From the NCBI RefSeq assembly GCF_036013645.1, contig NZ_CP107869.1, forward strand, positions 310,001 through 374,000: a stretch of DNA of 64,000 nt, given 5' to 3'. Below are positions 1 through 10,003 of the stretch, piece by piece (position 1 is the stretch's first letter; the number at the start of each line of letters is the position of its first letter). The notes below the pieces were generated by a model, which worked only from the letters and a program-made list of their open reading frames with translations, was not told the DNA's origin and searched no databases. The position numbers and the translations under genes are program-made. Origin of the DNA: Streptomyces sp. NBC_00490 (lineage in GTDB: Bacteria; Actinomycetota; Actinomycetes; Streptomycetales; Streptomycetaceae).

Positions 1-947
1 ACGACGACGTCCGGGTCCTCACCGCCCGTCAGTGCCCTGATCCTGGCGCCGAATCGCTTCCACTCCCGGGGGTCCGGTGTGGACTCGTCCTTCCAGAATC
101 GGTACCCCTCCTCCGCCCGGTCGATGACCAGCTCCGCGCCCATGGAACGCACCAGCTCGGCCTTACGGGGCCCGGAGACCACGCATACGGGAACGGCGCC
201 GCCGTTGAGGGCGATCTGGGTGGCGTACGAGCCGAGCCCGCCCGCCGCGCCCCAGATGAGCACCGTGTCGCCCTGCTTCATGCGGGCGCCGTTGCGCGAG
301 ACCATCTGCCGGTACGCGGTGGAGTTCACCAACCCGGACGCCGCGGCCTCCTCCCAAGTGAGGTGGCCGGGCATGGGCATGAGCTGGTTGACCTTCACCA
401 GGGACAGCTCGGCCAGGCCGCCGAAGTTGGTCTCGAAGCCCCAGATGCGCTGCTCGGGGTCGAGCATGGTGTCGTCGTGCCCGTCCGGGGACTGGAGCTC
501 GATGGACAGGCAGTGGGCCACCACCCGGTCCCCCGGCTTCCAGCCGCGCACGCCGGGGCCGGTCCGCAGCACCACGCCGGCGAGGTCCGAGCCGAGCACG
601 TGGTACGGCTGGTCGTGCCGGGCGGCGTCGGGGTCGCCGGAGCGGGCGTACCGTTCGAGGAACGTGAAGGTCGGGAGCGGCTCGAAGATGGCGCTCCACA
701 CAGTGTTGTAGTTGATCGCGCTGGCCATGACCGCAATCAGCGCCTCGCCGGGACCAGGCTGCGGGGTCGGCACGTCCTCCACGCGCAGGGACTTGGCCGG
801 GTCCTTGTCGCGGGTGGCGAGCCCCTCGAACATCATGGCGTCGTCCTTGAGGATCACCGCCCCGCGGTACGACTCGGGCACCGGGAGGGCCTCGAAGTCC
901 TCGGGCCGGGCATCGTCGGAGAGTACGGCGCTGACTATGGCTTCCAC
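1..947 (-). CDS. ccr: Crotonyl-CoA carboxylase/reductase, 3' end cut by the window edge
   Basis: The enzyme carboxylates and reduces crotonyl-CoA to ethylmalonyl-CoA, an extender unit for PKS, in the cytoplasm. About 315 residues are visible. Family landmarks read in order: FEGLATRDKDPAKS, the zinc-less medium-chain reductase segment YHVLGSDLAGVVLRTGPGV, the strongly conserved DGHDDTMLDPEQRIWGFETN, NSTAYRQMVSRNGA, and the nucleotide-binding WGAAGGLGSYATQ. Family members are about 445 residues, so roughly 130 C-terminal residues lie outside. I chose a GTG start at 947 because it gives an N-terminus (EAIVSAVLSDDARPEDF) like that of known Ccr proteins and has a GGGGA stretch just upstream; no ATG exists in this frame upstream. 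Its presence beside a PKS with two VASH-type ATs suggests dedicated ethylmalonyl-CoA supply. Family call is very secure; the start is less so. Confidence 0.95.
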   Translation of the reverse strand, partial: MEAIVSAVLSDDARPEDFEALPVPESYRGAVILKDDAMMFEGLATRDKDPAKSLRVEDVPTPQPGPGEALIAVMASAINYNTVWSAIFEPLPTFTFLERYARSGDPDAARHDQPYHVLGSDLAGVVLRTGPGVRGWKPGDRVVAHCLSIELQSPDGHDDTMLDPEQRIWGFETNFGGLAELSLVKVNQLMPMPGHLTWEEAAASGLVNSTAYRQMVSRNGARMKQGDTVLIWGAAGGLGSYATQIALNGGAVPVCVVSGPRKAELVRSMGAELVIDRAEEGYRFWKDESTPDPREWKRFGARIRALTGGEDPDVV

Positions 948-1138
948 GAGGTCCCCGATTCTGGCGTGAGAAGTGACTGACCGCCGTCTGCGACTGTAGG
1001 GACCGCCGACGAGGGCCCAGAACCCCTAAATCTGCCGGGCCACCCCGTACCCGGCGGGGCCCGCCGCGGGCCTGGCAGGGGTGCGCGGGCGGTGGTTAGG
1101 GGTGCGGTCGCGTACGGGCGGGAGTGCGGGCATGGGGC

Positions 1139-1178
1139 GGCCGCGGTACCGCCGGCGCGAGCCGGCGGTACCGCGGCC
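1139..1178. terminator. Perfect 18-bp stem hairpin between the exporter gene and ccr
   Basis: Arms GGCCGCGGTACCGCCGGC (1139-1156) and its exact complement (1161-1178) flank a GCGA loop. It begins about 30 bases after the exporter stop and lies upstream of ccr. Its size and position fit an intrinsic terminator for the regulator-exporter transcript. The only T-run (1179-1182) is on the plus-strand side, so for minus-strand transcripts it would act as a hairpin without a U-tail, which is common in Streptomyces. The rest of 948-1208 should hold the ccr promoter, but I see no convincing -35/-10 pair. Confidence 0.7.
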
Positions 1179-1208
1179 TTTTCACGGTCGCCTGGAACGG
1201 GGGATTTT

Positions 1209-2768
1209 TCAGGCGACCGAGCCGGTGGCCCGCGTCCCTTGCGCACCCTCCTGCTTGGTGTCCTCGGCCGGGACGGCGGCCCGCTTGGGCATGAAGGCGA
1301 GGGCGAGCAGCGCGGCGGCCAGGGCGATGCCGGAGCAGACGAACAGCAGGGTGTGCATGGCGCCCATGAACGCGTCCCTGACCTCCTCGAGGAGCGCCGG
1401 GTCGCGGAGCTTGGCGGCGACGGCTACGCCGGTGGAGACACTGCGCCCGGCCGCGTCCGCGACCTGGTCCGGGGTGTTCGGGAGGTCGAGGCCGCCGCGG
1501 TAGGCGGAGTTGGCGACGGCGCCGAGCACCGCGACGCCGATCGCGCCGCCGACCTGGCGGAGCGCCTGCACCACGGCCGAGCCGACGCCGCTGCGCTCCT
1601 TGGACAGGGAGTTCAGGGCCGCCGCCATGGAGCGGGTCATCGCCAGGCCGAGGCCGGCGCCGATGACGACCAGCCAGATCGCGACGTAGCCGTAGCCGGA
1701 GTCCGTCTCGGTGGCGGTGCCCATGAACAGGCCGACGCTCACCAGCAGGAAGCCCAGAGCGGGAACGGCGCGCGGGCCGAGCTGAGCCGGCATCTTGTTG
1801 ATGACGCTGGCCCCGACGAGCAGGCCGCCGATGAGCGGCAGCAACCGCAGGCCGGTGCCGAGCGCGTCGGATCCGAGCACCGCCTGGAAGTACTGCGGCA
1901 GGGCGAACATCAGGCCGAACATCGCGAAGCTGACGATCGTGCTCAGGACCGAGCCCCACACGAAGCCCCTGCCGCGGAAGAGGCTCAGGTCGACCAGCGG
2001 GACCTTGCCCCCCGCGGTGACGCGCAGCTCCCACAGCACGAACAGGCCGACCAGCGCGGCGCCGACGAGCAGCGCCATCGCCGTCTCGGAACTGTCCCAG
2101 CCCTTCTCGCCGGCCTCGATGGCGCCATAGGTGAGCGCGGTGAGACCGGCACTGGAGAGCACCACGCCGCCCAGATCGATGGTCACGCGCTCGCTGCTGC
2201 GGGACTCGGGCACGAGCTTCGCCACGGCGAGGACACCGAGCAGCACCAGGGGAACGTTGATGAGGAACACCGAGCCCCACCAGAAGTGGTTGAGCAGGGC
2301 GCCGCCGATGATGGGGCCGAGCGGCAGGCCGAGCATCTGGGAGACGGCGATGACGCCGATGGCCTTGGTGCGCTCCGCCTCGCTCTCGAAGAGGTTCAGC
2401 AGGACGGAGGTGGAGAGCGGCACGAGGAAGGCCGCGGCCAGGCCGAGCACGGCCCGGGCGGCGATGAGCTGCCCGGAGGAGCCGGAGTAGGCACACCACA
2501 GGGAGGCGGTGCCGAACAGCAGCAGTGCGGCGACCAGCAACTTCTTGCGGCCAAACTTGTCACCCAGTAGGCCGGCGGGCAACAGCACCGCTGCCAGGAC
2601 CAGGGTGAACGCGTCGACGATCCACTGGAGCTGGCTCGTGGACGCGTTGAGGTCGGCACTCACCGTGGGGAGCGCCACATTGAGGATGGTCGCGTCCACC
2701 CCGACCGTCAGCAGGCTGACGCCGATGGCCCCCAGGGCCCACCATTTGCGGCTCTGCTCATCACTCAT
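1209..2768 (-). CDS. MFS drug exporter, DHA2 (14-TMS, EmrB/QacA-like) family
   Basis: Predicted proton-driven efflux pump in the cytoplasmic membrane, 519 residues, the normal length for 14-helix DHA2 transporters. Visible marks: the TM1 motif GVDATILNVALP (about 23-34), the loop 2-3 motif GDKFGRKK (69-76), and the antiporter motif C-like GLPLGPIIGG (147-156) in TM5. Hydrophobic segments continue at regular intervals to about residue 490, followed by a charged tail. The start ATG overlaps the stop of the regulator upstream (ATGA, 4 bases), so the two are translationally coupled. In this setting it probably exports the polyketide product or gives self-resistance; the substrate cannot be read from sequence. 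A strong hairpin follows the stop. Confidence 0.9.
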   Translation of the reverse strand: MSDEQSRKWWALGAIGVSLLTVGVDATILNVALPTVSADLNASTSQLQWIVDAFTLVLAAVLLPAGLLGDKFGRKKLLVAALLLFGTASLWCAYSGSSGQLIAARAVLGLAAAFLVPLSTSVLLNLFESEAERTKAIGVIAVSQMLGLPLGPIIGGALLNHFWWGSVFLINVPLVLLGVLAVAKLVPESRSSERVTIDLGGVVLSSAGLTALTYGAIEAGEKGWDSSETAMALLVGAALVGLFVLWELRVTAGGKVPLVDLSLFRGRGFVWGSVLSTIVSFAMFGLMFALPQYFQAVLGSDALGTGLRLLPLIGGLLVGASVINKMPAQLGPRAVPALGFLLVSVGLFMGTATETDSGYGYVAIWLVVIGAGLGLAMTRSMAAALNSLSKERSGVGSAVVQALRQVGGAIGVAVLGAVANSAYRGGLDLPNTPDQVADAAGRSVSTGVAVAAKLRDPALLEEVRDAFMGAMHTLLFVCSGIALAAALLALAFMPKRAAVPAEDTKQEGAQGTRATGSVA

Positions 2769-3301
2769 AACGACATCCCGTCTTCCTCATTCGTCTCGTC
2801 CGTCCGGTCGCCGCGGTTGACGGCGTCCCAGCGTTTCCACATGGGTTCGGCCTCGGAGTTCAGCCAGGTGAACATGCGGTGGGCCTCGCGCATCCTGGCC
2901 GCGCGCACCTCGCCCTCCGGGAACAACCGCAGCCCTTCGGCCGTGATGTCCACGAAGGACGTCAGGCTCTCCAGGCGCCGCTTGAGGACGCCGGACCACG
3001 CGTCCTCCGTGATGCGGTAGTACGTGGCCCGCTCACCGGCGCGGGTGACGGCCTGCACCATGCGGGCCTCGGTGAGCAGCCGGAGGGTGGTGGTCAGGGA
3101 CGCGCGGCTGGCCTGCACGGCCTCGGCAATCTGCGCGGCCGTCTGCTCCGGCGGCTCGCTGATCATCAGCCACCCCATGGTCCTGCCCATGATCGGCGGC
3201 CAGCCGGCCTGCTGCATGAACCATGCCGTCACCTGCTCCATCCAGGCGCGGAGCCGCTCCGCGTCGGGATCCTGCTCTCTCCCGGCGTCGTCCGACGACA
3301 T
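2765..3301 (-). CDS. MarR/GbsR-like winged-helix transcriptional regulator
   Basis: 178 residues. An N-terminal helix (MEQVTAWFMQQAGWPPIMGRT) precedes a winged-helix part: GWLMISEPPEQTAAQIAEAV, then the recognition-helix region QASRASLTTTLRLLTEARMV, then a basic wing with ERATYYRIT. This arrangement resembles GbsR-type members of the MarR superfamily. The C-terminal half is a helical, charged dimerisation-like region. The start at 3301 is chosen because AGGAGG (3311-3316) sits 9 bases upstream; an in-frame ATG at 3325 has no such site. The gene is coupled by ATGA to the exporter gene, and two palindromes lie just upstream of it. The likely role is ligand-relieved autorepression of the regulator-exporter pair; the ligand is unknown. 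Confidence 0.82.
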   Translation of the reverse strand: MSSDDAGREQDPDAERLRAWMEQVTAWFMQQAGWPPIMGRTMGWLMISEPPEQTAAQIAEAVQASRASLTTTLRLLTEARMVQAVTRAGERATYYRITEDAWSGVLKRRLESLTSFVDITAEGLRLFPEGEVRAARMREAHRMFTWLNSEAEPMWKRWDAVNRGDRTDETNEEDGMSL

Positions 3302-3310
3302 GCTGCAGCA

Positions 3311-3316
3311 CCTCCT
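3311..3316 (-). promoter_or_regulatory. Shine-Dalgarno AGGAGG that decides the regulator start
   Basis: AGGAGG on the minus strand, 9 bases before the ATG at 3301. It lies inside the reading frame of the longer alternative start (3325), which argues for the shorter protein. Confidence 0.75.
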
Positions 3317-3317
3317 G

Positions 3318-3334
3318 TAGCTCATAGCGAGCTA
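3318..3334. promoter_or_regulatory. Inverted repeat TAGCTC-N5-GAGCTA upstream of the regulator
   Basis: Perfect 6-bp arms (3318-3323 and 3329-3334). It overlaps a second small palindrome, ATAGC-GA-GCTAT (3324-3335). It lies between the candidate -10 box and the ribosome site of the regulator. It could be an operator or a 5' UTR hairpin. Confidence 0.45.
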
Positions 3335-3358
3335 TAGCCGTTTCAGTCATCACTGTAA
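3331..3358 (-). promoter_or_regulatory. Possible promoter of the regulator-exporter operon
   Basis: On the minus strand TTACAG (3353-3358) and TATAGC (3331-3336) are spaced by 16 bases. The match to the -35/-10 consensus is partial. The -35 lies inside the 3343-3365 palindrome, as expected for a repressed promoter. Weak call based on position and spacing only. Confidence 0.35.
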
Positions 3359-3365
3359 TGACTGA
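3343..3365. promoter_or_regulatory. 23-bp near-perfect palindrome, likely operator of the MarR/GbsR-like regulator
   Basis: Arms TCAGTCAT (3343-3350) and ATGACTGA (3358-3365) are exact complements. Two further pairs match in the 7-base centre, so 10 of 11 half-site positions are symmetric. It lies 42 bases upstream of the regulator start and overlaps a possible -35 box. A long AT-richer palindrome stands out in this GC-rich DNA and has the size expected for a MarR-type dimer site. Confidence 0.6.
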
Positions 3366-3425
3366 ACGAGGAAAGGGGAAGCTCGCACCAACGGTGGCAC
3401 GCTGCCGGAGCGGGGAGCCGCGCGT

Positions 3426-4844
3426 TCAGTGGCCCGCGGGCACCGCCGTCCGCGCCGCCTCGTACTCCTCGTCGCTCAGCGTCGGCCCGCCGGGCAGGTC
3501 GAGCGTGGCGGCCCCGGCCAGTGCCGTGCGCACCTGAGGGGCCTGGAACGCGTCGTCGGCGACGCCCGACAGGGTGTTGACGCGCATCGCGGCCGCGCAC
3601 ACCGCGGCGTCCGCGAGCGCCGCCGTGCCGATCAGGTCGGCCTGGGCGCGCCGCTGCGCCGCGTGCCGGGTCAGACGCGGGTCGTCCGTGCTGGCGAACA
3701 CATCCGGGTAGCAGATGTCCTGGGAGGTGCCCAGCGACCACGGGGTGTCCACGACCGCGCCGACGGCCCTCTGCACGGCCTGGGCGGTGCCCGGCCGCAG
3801 TCCGCGTTCGGCCACGGTGTCGCCGAGCACTGCCGCGCTGAGCGCCGCCGCGCTCATCCCATGCCCGTAGACGGGGTTGAACGCGGCGACAGCGTCCCCC
3901 AGCACCACCAGTCCGTCGGGCCACTCCACGAGCCGGTCGTAGTACAGGCGCCGGTTGGCGGTGGAACGGGACGCCTGCACGCCCGTCAGCGGCTCCGCGC
4001 GCTCCACCAGGTCGGCGATCAGCGGGTGGCGCAGGGTACGCAGGTAGGCGGTGAAGCCCTCCTCGGTCGCCGGGGGCTCACCACCGCGAGTGCCGGACAG
4101 GGTGACCATCCAGCGGCCGTCCTCGATGGGCAGCAGGATGCCGTTGCGCCCCGGCACTCCGGCGCGGTGGTCGGCGTACACGCTGACCAGCGGGAACTTC
4201 TTCCGAGCCCCCGGGGGCGCCCGGAACACCCGGGTGGCGTACGCCATGCCGGAGTCGATGACGTCCTCCTGCACCGGCGGCAGACCGAGCCCGGCGAGCC
4301 AGCGCTTCACCGGGGAGCCCCGGCCGGTGGCGTCCACCACGATGTCGGCGTCGAGCACCGACACCGTGCCCTCCCGGCGCGGCTTGTACGTGACGCCGGT
4401 GACCGCCGCCGCGCCGCCCCGCAGCCCGATGACGTCGGTGTCGCCCGTCACCGTGATCCGCGGATTCGCACCGGCCTGGTCGCGCACGGTCCAGTCCAGC
4501 AGCGAGCGACTGGCGGCGATCATGAACTGGGTCTCGGGGAAGCGCCTCTGCCAGCCGTACGCGGTCAGCGACACCAGGTCCTCGGGGAGCCCGATGCGGT
4601 GCGCGCCCGCGTCAAGGAGCCGGTCCGTGGTGCCGGGCAGCAGCGACTCGATGACCCGGGCGCCGCCCGACCACAGCACGTGGGTGTGCCGGGCCTGCGG
4701 CACGCCGCGGCGGGGGTCGGCGTTGCCGGGCAGCCGGTCCCGGTCGAGCACGGTCACCGCCTCGACGTGACGCGCCAGCGCGGTGGCGGCCAGCATGCCC
4801 GCCATGCCCGCGCCCAGGACCACCGCCCGTGTCGTTTTGGACAT
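3426..4844 (-). CDS. FAD-dependent epoxidase, MonCI/Lsd18-like
   Basis: 472-residue flavoprotein. The N-terminal dinucleotide fold VVLGAGMAGMLAA (from about residue 8) is followed by the family-typical GVPQARHTHVLWSGGAR, then DATGRGS near residue 170 and the second FAD motif GDAVAAFNPVYGHGMS near residue 315. The ARHTH..LWSGGA block and PGTTDRLLDAGA match, as I remember them, polyether epoxidases such as MonCI and Lsd18, which epoxidise trisubstituted alkenes of linear polyketides. Modules 1 and 3 would each leave such an alkene, so two epoxidations by this one enzyme are plausible. The ATG at 4844 is preceded by AGAGGA at good spacing; upstream in-frame sequence overlaps the thioesterase gene and is rejected. 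It lies 50 bases after the type II thioesterase and is probably in the PKS operon. A broader FAD monooxygenase role is the alternative. Confidence 0.85.
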   Translation of the reverse strand: MSKTTRAVVLGAGMAGMLAATALARHVEAVTVLDRDRLPGNADPRRGVPQARHTHVLWSGGARVIESLLPGTTDRLLDAGAHRIGLPEDLVSLTAYGWQRRFPETQFMIAASRSLLDWTVRDQAGANPRITVTGDTDVIGLRGGAAAVTGVTYKPRREGTVSVLDADIVVDATGRGSPVKRWLAGLGLPPVQEDVIDSGMAYATRVFRAPPGARKKFPLVSVYADHRAGVPGRNGILLPIEDGRWMVTLSGTRGGEPPATEEGFTAYLRTLRHPLIADLVERAEPLTGVQASRSTANRRLYYDRLVEWPDGLVVLGDAVAAFNPVYGHGMSAAALSAAVLGDTVAERGLRPGTAQAVQRAVGAVVDTPWSLGTSQDICYPDVFASTDDPRLTRHAAQRRAQADLIGTAALADAAVCAAAMRVNTLSGVADDAFQAPQVRTALAGAATLDLPGGPTLSDEEYEAARTAVPAGH

Positions 4845-4894
4845 CGTTCCTCTCACGTTCCTTTCGGGGAAGACGATCGTGTGCGTGCGCGCCG

Positions 4895-5677
4895 TCAGCC
4901 GGCCGTGACGCCGGCCAGGGACTCCGCGACCACGAGGGCCACCGCGTCCCACCGCGCGGTGAGGTAGAAGTGGTCGCCGGGGAAGGTGCGGAACGTCACC
5001 GGGCCCGTGGTCTCCTCCTGCCAGCCGCGCGCCTCCCGCTGTCTGGCCCACGGGTCGCGGTCGCCGAGAAAGACGGCAACGGGGCAGCTCAGCGGGGACC
5101 CGGGCTGGTAGCGGTAGCCGTCAACGGCCTTGTAGTCGCCGCGCAGCACGGGCAGGACCATGCCGAGGACACCGGGGTCGGTCAGCAGGTCGGACGCGGT
5201 GCCGCTGAGGTAGCGCAGGTCCGCGACCAGCTCGGCGTCGGTGCGCAGGTGCAGCCGCACGTCGCGGTGCAAGGAGGGCGCGCCGCGTCCGGAGACGACC
5301 AGCCCCGCCGGGGGTGTGTCCCCGGGCCGGCACAGCCTGCGGGCGGCCTCCCAGGCCACGAGCGCTCCCATGCTGTGCCCGAACAGCACGAGCGGGGCGT
5401 CCCCGGCGTGCCGCAGGGCCTCGGCCACCCGGTCCGCAAGCACCAGCAGGTCGTCGACGAGCGGTTCCGAGCGCCGTTCCTGGCGGCCCGGGTACTGGAC
5501 CGCGAGCACGTCGAAGGGGGCGTCGGGCAGCGCCTCGAACGCCCTGGCCAGCGGCTGGAAGAAGGTGGCCGAGCCGCCGGCGTGCGGCAGGCAGACGAGC
5601 TGGATGCGGCCGCCGCCGGGCCGGGGCGGGGTGTAGCGGGTCAGCCATGCTCCGGCTGCGCGGTCCCAGGGGGTCAT
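4895..5677 (-). CDS. Type II (editing) thioesterase
   Basis: 260-residue alpha/beta hydrolase of the RifR/GrsT kind, which removes stalled or wrong acyl groups from PKS carrier proteins. Early residues LVCLPHAGGSATFF are the family's oxyanion-region signature. The nucleophile elbow GHSMGA places Ser at about 102; Asp at about 208 (GDRDPW) and His at about 236 (GDHFYL) complete the triad. Length is normal. It is a separate protein from the integral thioesterase of PKS-G, 145 bases downstream of that gene, so release and editing are split between two enzymes. Confidence 0.93.
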   Translation of the reverse strand: MTPWDRAAGAWLTRYTPPRPGGGRIQLVCLPHAGGSATFFQPLARAFEALPDAPFDVLAVQYPGRQERRSEPLVDDLLVLADRVAEALRHAGDAPLVLFGHSMGALVAWEAARRLCRPGDTPPAGLVVSGRGAPSLHRDVRLHLRTDAELVADLRYLSGTASDLLTDPGVLGMVLPVLRGDYKAVDGYRYQPGSPLSCPVAVFLGDRDPWARQREARGWQEETTGPVTFRTFPGDHFYLTARWDAVALVVAESLAGVTAG

Positions 5678-5724
5678 GCCGTGTGTCCGTTTCTACTCCG
5701 TGGTGCGCGGGGCGGGGCGGGGGC

Positions 5725-5753
5725 GGCCCCCGAGGCGTCCCGGCTCGGGGGCC
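5725..5753. other. Hairpin in the PKS-G / type II thioesterase gap
   Basis: Arms GGCCCCCGAG (5725-5734) and its exact complement (5744-5753) with a 9-base loop. It lies in the 145-bp gap, the longest between genes of the presumed PKS operon. It could attenuate transcription or protect the long upstream mRNA from decay. There is no T-run, so I do not call it a terminator. Confidence 0.5.
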
Positions 5754-5763
5754 TGGTGCCATC

Positions 5764-5808
5764 GGGTCCCGGGGGTCCCGGCGGTTCCGGGGCGTCCGGG
5801 GCGTCCGG
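5764..5808. repeat. Five tandem imperfect 9-bp repeats just after the PKS-G stop
   Basis: Units read on the plus strand: GGGTCCCGG, GGGTCCCGG, CGGTTCCGG, GGCGTCCGG, GGCGTCCGG. They start 15 bases beyond the PKS-G stop codon. The array is non-coding in the accepted annotation. Confidence 0.7.
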
Positions 5809-5822
5809 GTACGCCGCGGGGC

Positions 5823-9917
<4,095 letters not shown>

Positions 9918-10003
9918 CGGTCACTCCCTCTCTGTGGGGCGCTCGGCGCGCCGTTCCTGGTCGGCCGGGGTACGGCGGTGTCGCGTGGCGGGCGGTGGCC
10001 GGT

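Noticed and set aside
935..1246. Minus-strand small open frame between the exporter and ccr
   Set aside because: It crosses the 18-bp hairpin and overlaps the ccr start in another frame; it is Pro/Arg-rich with no family signal.
3302..3325. Earlier ATG for the regulator
   Set aside because: It would place AGGAGG inside the coding region and adds a short unconserved Cys/Arg-rich stretch.
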